From the NCBI RefSeq assembly GCF_000416235.1, contig NZ_ATLO01000032.1, positions 51,790 through 115,789 on the forward strand: a stretch of DNA of 64,000 nucleotides. The letters run 5' to 3'. This DNA is from Pseudomonas sp. CFII64 (GTDB lineage Bacteria > Pseudomonadota > Gammaproteobacteria > Pseudomonadales > Pseudomonadaceae). Position numbers and translations under genes: made by a program. Each line of letters opens with the position of its first letter. Positions within the stretch are counted from its first letter, which is position 1. The notes beneath the pieces were generated by a model. That model was not told where the DNA came from. It saw only the letters and a program-made list of their open reading frames with translations, and ran no database searches. Of this stretch, positions 17,829 to 27,007 are shown piece by piece.

Positions 17829-18919
17829 GAGCGGTTCTGTTCCAGTTTCTTTTCAAGGTGCCGGGCATAGCGCGACAGTGCGAAGCAGACGACGAAGAAA
17901 TAAATCGCCAGGAAAATGTAGATCTCGTGGCCATAGCCCACCCATTCCGGTGCGGCCGCCGTACTCATGGCGATGCCGACGATATCCAGCACGCCCACGA
18001 TCATCACCAGCGTGGTTTCCTTGAACAGGCCGATGAACTGCGTCAGCAGCGGCGCAATCGACTGTTTCAAGACTTGCGGCAGAACGATCTGGCCCATGGT
18101 TTTCCAGTAACCGAAGCCCAACGCCAGCGCGGCTTCGTATTGACCCTTGGGCAGGTTCTGCAAGCCGCCGCGCAGGGTTTCGGCCATGTAGGCCGCCGTG
18201 AACAGGATCAGCACCAGCTGCACCCGCAGCAGGATGTCGAACATCGAACCCGGCGGCAGGAACAGCTGGATCATCAGCGAAGCCATGAACAGCAACGAAA
18301 TGACCGGCACCGAGCGCACCAGCTCGATATACATCACGCTCAAGATGCGAATCACCGGTTTCTTCGACCGACGCCCGAGCGCCAGCAGAATCCCCAGCGG
18401 CAAGGCGAAGATCATGCCCACGGTGCCGAGGAACACCGTGACCATCATCCCGGCGAACCTGGTCGACGAGATTTCCGGCAAGCCGGCGCCACCCTTGAGC
18501 AGCCACCACATGACCAGCGGCAGCAAGGCCAGATAGCCAATCAGCAGGCGACGGTCCAGACGCCGGAAAAACAGCAGCACGAACGCGGCGACGGCCAGCA
18601 CCAACGCCAGCGTCACCCGCCAGCGCTCGGCTTCGGGATAGAAGCCGTAGACGAACAGATTCCAGCGTTGGGTAATGGGCAACCAGCACGCCCCGTGAGG
18701 ATTGCATTCCGTGCGGCTGGTACCGACGAACGTGGCATCAAAAATCAGCCAGCCCAGCGCTTTTGGCACCAGCCAGAACAACAGGCCGAGCACCAGCACC
18801 GTCAGCAGACCGTGGCCGATGCTGGGAAATAAATGTTTATGGGTCCACGTCTGCGCGCGTGTCAGCAAAGGCTGGCGCGGCGGCAAGCGCAGGGCGGCGG
18901 CTTGATTGATCGCATTCAT
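17825..18919 (-). CDS. aapM: Polar amino-acid ABC transporter permease (AapM-like)
   Basis: A 364-residue inner-membrane permease, much longer than the 220-residue HisM/GlnP type because of an N-terminal extension and an extra periplasmic region ([14 protein letters not shown]). This is typical of AapM/BztC. The permease core contains the EAA loop [23 protein letters not shown]. The frame is open to 19021, but ATG at 18919 lies two bases after the upstream permease stop and is preferred. It pairs with AapQ to form the channel. Confidence 0.87.
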   Translation of the reverse strand: MNAINQAAALRLPPRQPLLTRAQTWTHKHLFPSIGHGLLTVLVLGLLFWLVPKALGWLIFDATFVGTSRTECNPHGACWLPITQRWNLFVYGFYPEAERWRVTLALVLAVAAFVLLFFRRLDRRLLIGYLALLPLVMWWLLKGGAGLPEISSTRFAGMMVTVFLGTVGMIFALPLGILLALGRRSKKPVIRILSVMYIELVRSVPVISLLFMASLMIQLFLPPGSMFDILLRVQLVLILFTAAYMAETLRGGLQNLPKGQYEAALALGFGYWKTMGQIVLPQVLKQSIAPLLTQFIGLFKETTLVMIVGVLDIVGIAMSTAAAPEWVGYGHEIYIFLAIYFFVVCFALSRYARHLEKKLEQNRS

Positions 18920-18921
18920 CT

Positions 18922-20076
18922 TCAATGACCCCGCAGGCTGATACGGTGGTTGTAGATATTCATCGCAATGGAAATCAGCAGGCTGATCACGCAGTACGTG
19001 CCCATGACCAAGGCAATGCATTCAATGGCCTGGCCGGTCTGGTTCAAGGTGGTGCCGCCGGTTGACGACACCAGTTCCATGAACCCCACCACGACACCCA
19101 GCGAAGAGTTCTTGACGATGTTCAGGTAGGTATTGGTGATCTGCGGAATCATCGGATAAACCGCTTGCGGCACGATGAGCTGGCGCATGGTCGATCCGTA
19201 TTCGAACCCCAGCGCCTTGGCCGCTTCGTACTGGCCGCGCTGCACCGATTGAATGGCGCCGCGCACGGTTTCCGCGATGTAACTGGCGCTGTAGAACGAC
19301 AAGGCCAACCACAAGGCGAGCATCTCCGGCACCAACGCCACGCCGCCGTGGAAACCGAAGCCTTTGCGGGCGGGGATTTCCCAGGTCAACTGTGCATCGC
19401 TCAGCGCATAGGCCAGCAGCGGCAACAGCACGCCACCCGCCAGCAACCAGGGCCAGCGACGCCCGGCGAAACCATGCCAAGGGGCTTTTGCCTCCCGCAC
19501 ACGGCAGCTGACATACGCCAGCAATGCGCCAATCGCCATCAGCAGCAAACCCCAGCCGACCAGCGAACCCTGGGCCAGCCACGGCAACATCAAGCCGCTG
19601 TTGCTCAAATAGGCGACATCGAACAACGAGATCGCCTGCCGCACGCCGGGCAATGCCAGCGCCAGCCCGTACCACCAGACCAGGTGCACCACCAACGGCA
19701 CGTTACGCAGAAACTCGATACAGGCGCCGGCAAGGCGGCTGATCAGCCAGTTCTCCGAAACCTTGCACAGGCCCAACGCCACACCGAGCACCGTAGCCAT
19801 CACGATGCTCATCACCGACACCAGCAAGGTGTTGAGCAGCCCCACCAGATACGCACGGGCGTACGTATCGTTGGGGGTGTAATCGATCAACTTGAAGCTG
19901 ATGTCGTAACCGGCCCGCTCATCGAGAAAGCCAAAACCGGAGGCGATATTCAGCGCTTTCAAATTGAGGCTGGCGTTATGCGCCAGCAGGTAAAAGACAG
20001 CGGCAACAATGGCCAGCACAAGCCCTTGTTGCAGCACGCTCAACACTCGAGCGCTCTGCAGGCGTTGGGTCCACAT
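18922..20076 (-). CDS. aapQ: Polar amino-acid ABC transporter permease (AapQ-like)
   Basis: A 384-residue membrane permease of the AapQ/BztB type, with several helices ahead of the core and the EAA loop QYEAAKALGFEYGSTMRQLI near residue 285. The helix preceding it, FYSASYIAETVRGAIQSV, is the standard histidine-family permease pattern. The longest frame starts at 20148 inside the intergenic region; ATG at 20076 (MWTQRLQSARV) is 29 bases after the binding-protein stop and fits the family. It forms the translocation pore with the product of the next gene. Confidence 0.87.
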   Translation of the reverse strand: MWTQRLQSARVLSVLQQGLVLAIVAAVFYLLAHNASLNLKALNIASGFGFLDERAGYDISFKLIDYTPNDTYARAYLVGLLNTLLVSVMSIVMATVLGVALGLCKVSENWLISRLAGACIEFLRNVPLVVHLVWWYGLALALPGVRQAISLFDVAYLSNSGLMLPWLAQGSLVGWGLLLMAIGALLAYVSCRVREAKAPWHGFAGRRWPWLLAGGVLLPLLAYALSDAQLTWEIPARKGFGFHGGVALVPEMLALWLALSFYSASYIAETVRGAIQSVQRGQYEAAKALGFEYGSTMRQLIVPQAVYPMIPQITNTYLNIVKNSSLGVVVGFMELVSSTGGTTLNQTGQAIECIALVMGTYCVISLLISIAMNIYNHRISLRGH

Positions 20077-20105
20077 GACAGTAATTCCGTTCGGTGGTGA
20101 TTCGA

Positions 20106-21143
20106 TCAGCGAATAGGCGGCGCGTAGAGCAGGCCCTGGTCTTTCCACGAGCGATTCAGGCCACGGGGAAAGTTGAGGACGGTTTTCTCGCCCAGATTGC
20201 GCTCATAGATTTGCGCGTAATTGCCCACTTGCTTGATTGCCCGATACGCCCAGTCGTTATCCAGACCGAAGGATTTGCCGACCGTCCCTTCCTTGCCCAG
20301 CAAACGGGCGACGTCGGCTGAGCCACCTTTCTTGTCGCGCATTTCATCGACGTTTACCGAACTGATGCCGAACTCTTCGGCAGTCATCAATGCATAGGCA
20401 GTCCAGGTCACCACGTTGCGCCAGACGGTATCGCCCTGCGCCACGAATGCGCCCAACGGCTCCTTGGAAATCACTTCAGGCAGCAACGCGTAGTCCTGCG
20501 GGTTGTTCATGATCGCGCGGCGCGAAGCCAGACCTGAAAGGTCGTTGGAGATGGCATTGCAACGCCCGCTTTGAAACGCCGCAAACAACTCGGGGCTCTT
20601 TTCAATGATCACGGTTTTGTAGGTCAGGCCGCGCTGGCCGAAATAGTCTTCCAGGTTCTGTTCAGAAGTGGTGCCCGGCGACAGGCAGAACGTTGCGCCA
20701 TCCAGATCGGTGAGTTTTTCGATTCCGTCTTTGGCGTGAGTCATGAAACCCTGGCCGTCGTAAAACCAGACGGTGGTGAAGTCCACACCGAGGCTGGCAA
20801 CACGATCGGCAGTCCAGGAAGTGGCGCGCGACAGCACGTCGATTTCGCCGGAAGCCAGCGCGGTAAAGCGATTCTTCGCGGTGGTCGCGATGTACTCGAC
20901 CTTACTGGCGTCGCCCAACACCGCAGCGGCTACGGCACGGCACAGATCCACATCCATGCCGGTCCATTGGCCTTTGTCGTCGATCAACGAAAACCCTGGC
21001 TTGTCGCTGGCAACACCACAGCGCACCGCGCCATGGGCTTTGACTTTATCCAGCACACCGGCCTGTGCGGCCGCAGCGCCCACGAGGCTGACCAACAGCA
21101 TAGATGAAGTCAGAAAATTCTTTAGGCCATTCCGTTTTTGCAT
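20106..21143 (-). CDS. aapJ: Amino-acid ABC transporter substrate-binding protein (AapJ-like)
   Basis: A 345-residue periplasmic binding protein with a signal peptide (FLTSSMLLVSLVGAAAAQAG). The mature part begins VLDKVKAHGAVRCGVASDKPGFS, and DVDLCRAVAAAVLGD plus the SRATSWTADR block match the AapJ/BztA general or acidic amino-acid binding family. AAGGGGCATGTT precedes the ATG. It heads the operon aapJQMP-iaaA and is divergent from a LysR gene, its probable regulator. Substrate specificity cannot be read; aspartate, asparagine or glutamate would fit the neighbourhood. Confidence 0.88.
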   Translation of the reverse strand: MQKRNGLKNFLTSSMLLVSLVGAAAAQAGVLDKVKAHGAVRCGVASDKPGFSLIDDKGQWTGMDVDLCRAVAAAVLGDASKVEYIATTAKNRFTALASGEIDVLSRATSWTADRVASLGVDFTTVWFYDGQGFMTHAKDGIEKLTDLDGATFCLSPGTTSEQNLEDYFGQRGLTYKTVIIEKSPELFAAFQSGRCNAISNDLSGLASRRAIMNNPQDYALLPEVISKEPLGAFVAQGDTVWRNVVTWTAYALMTAEEFGISSVNVDEMRDKKGGSADVARLLGKEGTVGKSFGLDNDWAYRAIKQVGNYAQIYERNLGEKTVLNFPRGLNRSWKDQGLLYAPPIR

Positions 21144-21298
21144 AACATGCCCCTTCTACAACGTTTTAATTCTTATTGGGATAAACCACGACGTATCGGC
21201 AGGTGGCGACTGCCTGCACAATAGCGAGAGAAAACAGGCATGCGTTAGCAACTGTTGATCCACTATGCTGAACAGGCTATCGAATTTCGGAATAACAC

Positions 21299-22171
21299 AT
21301 GGACATCGATTGGTATCAGGATTTTCTTGCACTGGCCGACACCGGTAAATTCACCGCTGCCGCCAGCATGCGCGGCTCTTCACAGTCGGCGCTTAGCCGG
21401 CGCATTCAACTGCTGGAAGCCTATCTGGGCGCAACCTTGATTGATCGGAGCAAGAACCCGATCCGCCTGACCGCGGCCGGTCAAGCGCTGCTGCCCAATG
21501 CGCTGGAGCTGGTGCGTCTGGCGCGCGATTGCGAGCAAAGTGTGAAAATCCTTGATCGGCCGTTGACGTTTGCGTCCCTGCATACCCTGGCCTGCAATTT
21601 CTTTCCGGACTGGATCAGCCAGTTTTCGACGCCGCAAAGTCCGATGTTCACCCGAATCGACACTGGCTACCGCAGCACCGACGATTACTACATGGCGCTG
21701 ATGTCGGGCCGTTGCGACTTCATTCTGTTTTATGGCGATGACAAGACAGAGCCGTATTCGCGGCAGAGCGAATTTGAAGTGTTGTCCCTGGGGCACGACG
21801 AACTTTATTGGGTGGCAACCCCCGAACTGGCAGCGCGCTGCGCGGCGTCGGACGCACCCATTCCGTGGCTGACGTACGCGCGCAGCGCGCAGTTGCACGA
21901 TCTGTCACGCGTCCAAATCGAGCGCCATCCTGAACCCCATCGCTTGCGCCGCGTGTTCGAAGCAACCGTTTCCGAAGCGCTCAAACCAATGGCCGCCAGC
22001 GGCCATGGCGTCGCCTGCATGCCCCACACGATGGTCGCGCCCTTGATCGAACGCCAGGAATTGGTCCGCCTGTACCCAGACATGCAGTCCGATCACCTGG
22101 AAGTCATCCTCGTCCGCTGGCGCGGCAACCGAAACCCCGAGGCGGATGCGTTCTGGCAGAAGATTTCCTGA
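21299..22171 (+). CDS. LysR-family regulator divergent from the aap importer
   Basis: A 290-residue LysR-type regulator: helix-turn-helix at residues 6-60 (FLALADTGKFTAAASMRGSSQSALSRRIQLLEAYLG), then an effector domain with LACNFFPDWI. It is of the same subfamily as the LysR protein encoded at 10654, which sits beside aspA at the other end of this 12-kb block. The divergent 155-base region with aapJ suggests it controls the importer and itself. No clear T-N11-A palindrome could be singled out there. Confidence 0.85.
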   Translation: MDIDWYQDFLALADTGKFTAAASMRGSSQSALSRRIQLLEAYLGATLIDRSKNPIRLTAAGQALLPNALELVRLARDCEQSVKILDRPLTFASLHTLACNFFPDWISQFSTPQSPMFTRIDTGYRSTDDYYMALMSGRCDFILFYGDDKTEPYSRQSEFEVLSLGHDELYWVATPELAARCAASDAPIPWLTYARSAQLHDLSRVQIERHPEPHRLRRVFEATVSEALKPMAASGHGVACMPHTMVAPLIERQELVRLYPDMQSDHLEVILVRWRGNRNPEADAFWQKIS

Positions 22172-22279
22172 GGTGGCCGTCACGCAACCCAAACATCGGC
22201 AGGAGGGGACTATGTTTGGCGCGGCGTCCGGACGACAAGGTATTTCACGACCTACGTTAAGGGCGGGCGGCGTTTCGAC

Positions 22280-23164
22280 TCAAACCGTACTCTCCACCCG
22301 CGCATCCCTGAGCATCGAATCCAGGTTGCGTTCGATGTTGTCGCACAGCGCGGTCATCTGGATTTCGTGTTCGCTGGCGCTGAACGGGCTTTGCAGGTCG
22401 GTGCCGATTTTCTCGATGGCCAGCAGCATGAAGCCGACCACGGTCGACGCCAGCGGGGTGAACCAGCCGAGGGTGTCGACCAGGCCAATCGGCACGATCA
22501 CGCAGAACAGGCTGATGAACAGACGTGGAAACGCCACGTACGGGTAAGGCAATGGCGTGTTGGCGATGCGTTCCATGCCGCCCTGGCAGTTGGAAATTTC
22601 CACCAGCGTGGTCTCGATGCGCGCCAGGCGGATGCTGTCCAGGCGGCCGGCGTCGTATTCCTTGGCGAGCAGCGCAGCCGAGGCGTTGAGGACGTCGTTG
22701 GGGAAGTTGTTGGTGTCGTGGCGCCGGGAGTATTCCTCGCGGGTGATCAGCGCCTGCACTTCCTCACCGCATGAGCCGCCTTTCAAATGGGCGGACAAAC
22801 ATTTCACGTAGGCCACATGCCGACGCAGCAGCACGGCCTTGGCCGGATTGATGTCGCCGTCATCCTCGATCAGCGTCAGCACTTGTCTGGCGAAGCTGCG
22901 GGAATTGTTGACCAGTGCGCCCCACAACGTGCGCGCTTCCCACCAGCGGTTGTACGCGCTGGAGTTGCGAAAGCTGGTTAGCACGACCAGCGCCGAACCC
23001 AGCAAGGTCAGCGGCAGGGCGGGCAGGCTGATTTTTCGATCCAGAAACAGCATGAAGTCGACCGTGACGATCACGTCCCAAATCAACAGCCAGAACAACG
23101 ACCAGCCGACATAGCCAATGGTTTTAATCAGAAACCGGTACTTCTCGATGATCGCTTGCTGCAA
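22280..23164 (-). CDS. Bestrophin-like (UPF0187/YneE) membrane channel
   Basis: A 294-residue membrane protein of the bestrophin family. Typical blocks are FLIKTIGYVGWSLFWLLIW, LTLLGSALVVLTSFRNSSAYNRWWEAR near residue 60 and the late FTPLASTVVGFMLLAIEKIGTDLQSPF. Bacterial members are pentameric channels reported to conduct ions (sodium or anions). The open frame runs to 23362, but the first 66 codons do not resemble the family. TTG at 23164 with GAGG seven or eight bases upstream, giving LQQAIIEKYRFL, is the most likely start. Convergent with the LysR gene; the 108-base gap holds nothing I can support. Confidence 0.83.
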   Translation of the reverse strand: MQQAIIEKYRFLIKTIGYVGWSLFWLLIWDVIVTVDFMLFLDRKISLPALPLTLLGSALVVLTSFRNSSAYNRWWEARTLWGALVNNSRSFARQVLTLIEDDGDINPAKAVLLRRHVAYVKCLSAHLKGGSCGEEVQALITREEYSRRHDTNNFPNDVLNASAALLAKEYDAGRLDSIRLARIETTLVEISNCQGGMERIANTPLPYPYVAFPRLFISLFCVIVPIGLVDTLGWFTPLASTVVGFMLLAIEKIGTDLQSPFSASEHEIQMTALCDNIERNLDSMLRDARVESTV

Positions 23165-23403
23165 TGGGACTACCTCGTGGCTACTGCGTAATACACGCCG
23201 ATACCCTGCTTCGAATGTCTTTGCGGCATATGGTTCGCACGCGGGGGTAGAAATCGCTGAATCGTTTAAGTTTCGCGCGAACCTGTGACACGCCACCACT
23301 CGCCACCCAGCGTCGGCAAACAAAACTTCAAGGAACAAACCGCCCCCGGATGTGCTCCACACTTATCTGGATGTTCAGCAGCACGTCACCGAGGGTAAAT
23401 TCA

Positions 23404-25488
23404 ATGGGCTCGTCTTCAACGTCAATCTCCAGCGAACAAAGCACCGCACGCGACCAACTGTGTATCAACACCCTCCGCACCCTGGCCATGGACGCCGTGC
23501 AGAAGGCCAACTCCGGCCACCCCGGCACGCCGATGGCGCTGGCTCCCGTGGGCTACACGCTGTGGAACCGTTTTCTGCGTTATCACCCTGACCATCCCGA
23601 TTGGCCCAATCGCGACCGTTTCGTGCTGTCAGTCGGCCACGCCTCGATGCTGCTGTACTCGTTGCTGCATCTGGCAGGCGTCGTCGAAATCGACGAACAC
23701 GGCAACCCGTCCGGCAAACCGGCCGTGAGCCTGGAAGACATCGAACAATTTCGGCAGCTCGACTCCAAGACGCCCGGCCATCCGGAATACCGCATGACCA
23801 CTGGCGTAGAAACCACCACCGGCCCGCTTGGCCAGGGCTGCGCGAACAGTGTTGGCATGGCCATGGCCGAACGCTGGCTGGCCGAGCGCTTCAATCGTCC
23901 GCAGAAAACCCTGTTCGACTACAGCGTCTACGTACTCTGCGGCGACGGCGACATGATGGAAGGCGTGACCGCCGAGGCCGCGTCCATGGCCGGGCACTTG
24001 AAGCTGTCCAACCTATGCTGGATCTACGACAACAACACCATCAGCATCGAAGGCCACACGGAGCTAGCGTTCAGCGAAGACGTGCAGACCCGTTTCGAGG
24101 GTTACGGCTGGAATACCCTGCATGTCACTGACGCCAACAACACCGCAGCGCTTGCCCGCGCCATCGAAGTCTTCAAACAGACCAGCGATGCGCCGACCCT
24201 GATCGTGGTCGACAGCGTGATCGGCTATGGCTCGCCGCACAAACACAACACCGCTGCGGCCCACGGCGGACCGCTGGGCGTTGACGAGATCAAGCTGACC
24301 AAAAAATTCTATGGCTGGGATGAAGATTCCAGCTTCCTGGTCCCCGAAGAAGTGCGCGATTGCCTGCGCGAGAGTTTGATCCGCCGCAACGGCGGCACTT
24401 ACGAGGCCTGGGACGGCACCCTCAATGAACTCAAACGCAGCGATCCGCAGCTGGCTGATCAATTGCGCCGCATGCGCGCTGGCGAAATGCCAGAGCACTG
24501 GCAGGATGAGCTGGAAAACTTTGAAACCGACGCCAAAGGCCTTGCGACAAGAGCTTCCGGCGGCAAGGTGCTCAATGCATTCGCGGCGAAGATCCCGTGG
24601 CTGCTGGGCGGCTCGGCGGACCTCTCGCCGTCAACCAAAACCAATCTGACGTTCGACGGCGCGGGCAGTTATTCGGCGAAGGACTACAGCGGCCGCAATC
24701 TGCACTTCGGCATCCGCGAGCACGCCATGGGCTCCATCGCCAATGGCATGGCGCTGTCCTACGTGCGGCCTTACACCTCAACGTTCCTGGTGTTCAGCGA
24801 CTACATGAAACCGCCGATCCGCCTGGCGTCGATCATGGAGTTGCCGGTGGTTTTCGTCTTCACCCACGACTCGATTGGGGTTGGCGAAGACGGCCCGACG
24901 CACCAGCCTATCGAGCAACTCACCCAGTTGCGTGCCACGCCGGGGGTGCTGACCTTGCGGCCCGGCGATGCCAACGAAACCGTGCAGGCCTGGAAAATCG
25001 CCCTCGCCCAGACCAGCCGGCCATCGTGCATCATTCTTTCGCGCCAGCCGATGCCCACTCTGGATCGCGATCAGTACGCTTCGGCCGAAGGTGTTGCACA
25101 AGGCGCTTATGTGCTGGCCGATGCTCAGGAAGGTGAACCGCAGGTGATTCTGATCGCCACCGGCAGTGAAGTCGGCATGACCGTGCAGGCTTACGAGCAG
25201 CTGAAAGCCGAAGGCATCGCCGCGCGCGTGGTGTCGATGCCGAGCTGGGAATTGTTCGAGGATCAGGACCAGAACTACCGCGACAGCGTGTTCCCGCCCA
25301 CTGTTACTGCGCGGGTGGCGGTGGAACAGGCAGGCCCGATGGGCTGGGATCGCTACGTGGGCAACACCGGCGCCAAAGTGGTCATGAACACCTTCGGCGC
25401 CTCAGCGCCCATCGATAAGCTGCAGGCCAAGTTTGGCTTCACCGTGGAGAACATCGTGAAGCTGGCGAAGGAGCAGATCGCTCAATAA
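23404..25488 (+). CDS. tkt: Transketolase
   Basis: Thiamine-diphosphate enzyme that moves two-carbon units between pentose-phosphate sugars. The 694-residue product shows all family blocks: ANSGHPGTPMALAPVGYTLW near the N-terminus, the ThDP/Mg motif CGDGDMMEGVTAEAASMAG ending at the metal-binding YDNNTISIEGHTE, and the C-terminal half with FGIREHAMGSIANGMAL and DSIGVGEDGPTHQPIE. ATG at 23404 has GAGGGTAAATTCA upstream; the frame itself opens at 23350. The main pseudomonad tktA usually sits near metK and the gap/pgk genes. No such neighbours are here, so this may be a second transketolase, which is inference. Confidence 0.93.
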   Translation: MGSSSTSISSEQSTARDQLCINTLRTLAMDAVQKANSGHPGTPMALAPVGYTLWNRFLRYHPDHPDWPNRDRFVLSVGHASMLLYSLLHLAGVVEIDEHGNPSGKPAVSLEDIEQFRQLDSKTPGHPEYRMTTGVETTTGPLGQGCANSVGMAMAERWLAERFNRPQKTLFDYSVYVLCGDGDMMEGVTAEAASMAGHLKLSNLCWIYDNNTISIEGHTELAFSEDVQTRFEGYGWNTLHVTDANNTAALARAIEVFKQTSDAPTLIVVDSVIGYGSPHKHNTAAAHGGPLGVDEIKLTKKFYGWDEDSSFLVPEEVRDCLRESLIRRNGGTYEAWDGTLNELKRSDPQLADQLRRMRAGEMPEHWQDELENFETDAKGLATRASGGKVLNAFAAKIPWLLGGSADLSPSTKTNLTFDGAGSYSAKDYSGRNLHFGIREHAMGSIANGMALSYVRPYTSTFLVFSDYMKPPIRLASIMELPVVFVFTHDSIGVGEDGPTHQPIEQLTQLRATPGVLTLRPGDANETVQAWKIALAQTSRPSCIILSRQPMPTLDRDQYASAEGVAQGAYVLADAQEGEPQVILIATGSEVGMTVQAYEQLKAEGIAARVVSMPSWELFEDQDQNYRDSVFPPTVTARVAVEQAGPMGWDRYVGNTGAKVVMNTFGASAPIDKLQAKFGFTVENIVKLAKEQIAQ

Positions 25489-25503
25489 CCCGTTGGAACC
25501 GGC

Positions 25504-25551
25504 CGTAGGAGCGACCGTAGGAGCAATCGTAGGAGCGGCCGTAGGAGCGAC
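25504..25551. repeat. Four tandem 12-bp units
   Basis: Four units of the form CGTAGGAGCNNN repeat every 12 bases starting at 25504, 25516, 25528 and 25540 (variable triplets GAC, AAT, GGC, GAC). They begin 15 bases after the transketolase stop and run into a REP copy. Confidence 0.85.
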
Positions 25552-25576
25552 TTTAGTCGCGAGGGCGTCAAAACTG

Positions 25577-25601
25577 CCCTCCCGGCTAAAGCCGGTCCTA
25601 C
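25577..25601. repeat. REP element
   Basis: A single REP copy (CTCCCGGCTAAAGCCGGTCC core) lies next to the tandem 12-bp units, between the ends of the convergent transketolase and YeeE/YedE genes. Confidence 0.8.
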
Positions 25602-25634
25602 AACAATCCTCGCTTCAACGGGCGCTACGTCAAT

Positions 25635-26846
25635 TCAGCAACCCGTCAACGCCACCTGCGGGCGTTCGCCGACAAAAAAGAACGGGCGCAATTTAACGCC
25701 GACCACGTTCCCGACGTACGCCGCCACCAACCACAGCCAGCCATGCAGGCTGCCGGAGGCGATGCCGCTGAAGTACGCGCCGATGTTGCAGCCGTAGGCC
25801 AGACGCGAGCCGTAACCCAGCAGCAAACCACCGATCACCGCCGCCAGTAGCGAGCGAGCCGGAATCTTCAGGTTCGGCGCGAAGCGTCCTGCCAGTCCGG
25901 CTGCCAGCAGCGCGCCGATCATGATGCCGATGTCCATCACGCTGGTAATGTCTTGCCACACGGGAGCGGCCAGCGCCTTGGCGTTGGCCGGCATCTGCCA
26001 GAACGCCCAGCTGCCGACATCAACGCCCAGCGAGCCTGCAACCTTCGCGCCCCACAAGGCGAACGCCGAAGTGATCCCCCAGGGACGTCCGGCCAGTGCC
26101 AGCGTCGCGTAGTTGAGCAACGCCAAACCTATTGCGCCCCACACCAGCGGCCAAGGGCCGTGCAGGAAACGCCGCAGCCCGACGTGTTCGCTGGTGACCG
26201 CCGCTTCGAGTTGGCCGTGACGGCGCTTTTCCAGGCGCAGCGTGACAAAGGCGATCAACGCAAACACCGCCAGACTGAGCGCCAGTGCCGGCAGCACGCC
26301 GAAGCTTTTCACGATGGAAGTCGCCGGGAACGACGGCAGCGAGAACCACCAGTCGACGTGATGCGTGGCGATCAACGAGCCAATGATGAAGAACAGCAAT
26401 GTCACCAGCATCCGCGCATTGCCGCCGCCAGCAGTAAACAGCGTGCCCGACGCACAACCGCCGCCCATCTGCATGCCGATGCCGAAGATGAACGCGCCGA
26501 ACACTACAGACACGCCAGCGGGCGCGACCAGACCGGTAACCGGCTGACCAAACAGAGTGCCCGCGCCCAATGCCGGGAAGAACAGCACCACCGCGATGGC
26601 CAACATCACCATCTGCGCCCGCAGCCCCGCGCCACGGCGCTCACGGATGAACACCCGCCAGGCTGAGGTGAAACCAAAGGCCGCGTGATACAGCGTCAGG
26701 CCCAGCGCCGCGCCGACCATCAGCAACAGCACCTGGCGAACGCCGACACTGCTGAGCAGAAACATCGCCGCGAACAACAGCAGAAACGCAGCAATCAACG
26801 CCGCACCCGGCTTGCGCGCGGGAGCCGCAGCAAGAGAAGTAGTCAT
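25635..26846 (-). CDS. YeeE/YedE family sulfur-compound transporter
   Basis: A 403-residue inner-membrane protein made of two related halves, each with a cysteine-bearing membrane motif: GMQMGGGCASGTLFTAGGG in the first half and GSRLAYGCNIGAYFSGIA in the second. In the YeeE/YedE (TsuA) family these cysteines handle thiosulfate or other sulfur species during uptake. ATG at 26846 (MTTSLAAAPARKPGAALI) is chosen over the much longer open frame to 27020, whose first 58 codons run through a REP element. No TusA-like partner gene is adjacent, so the exact substrate is open. Confidence 0.86.
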   Translation of the reverse strand: MTTSLAAAPARKPGAALIAAFLLLFAAMFLLSSVGVRQVLLLMVGAALGLTLYHAAFGFTSAWRVFIRERRGAGLRAQMVMLAIAVVLFFPALGAGTLFGQPVTGLVAPAGVSVVFGAFIFGIGMQMGGGCASGTLFTAGGGNARMLVTLLFFIIGSLIATHHVDWWFSLPSFPATSIVKSFGVLPALALSLAVFALIAFVTLRLEKRRHGQLEAAVTSEHVGLRRFLHGPWPLVWGAIGLALLNYATLALAGRPWGITSAFALWGAKVAGSLGVDVGSWAFWQMPANAKALAAPVWQDITSVMDIGIMIGALLAAGLAGRFAPNLKIPARSLLAAVIGGLLLGYGSRLAYGCNIGAYFSGIASGSLHGWLWLVAAYVGNVVGVKLRPFFFVGERPQVALTGC

Positions 26847-26906
26847 GAGAAGTCTCGGTTGGAAGGTGATGGCGGCGATTATATCGCTAAACCCTACTCC
26901 AACCCG

Positions 26907-26992
26907 GACCGGCTTTAGCCGGGAGGGCGACGGGGCTGACGCCGCAGTTGCTGTGAATGAACCGGCCTGCTCCCGGCTAAAGCCGGTCCTAC
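26907..26992. repeat. REP pair
   Basis: Two facing REP copies (ACCGGCTTTAGCCGGGAG and its mirror ending CCGGTCCTAC) flank a spacer of about 40 bases between the YeeE/YedE start and the end of the MocR regulator gene. Confidence 0.85.
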
Positions 26993-27007
26993 GGAACGCA
27001 CTCCACC

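Noticed and set aside
22212..22547. 112-codon frame starting behind a strong AGGAGG-like site
   Set aside because: The ribosome site is striking, but most of the frame is antisense to the bestrophin gene and its residues (many Ser, Arg, Met) look like a shadow.
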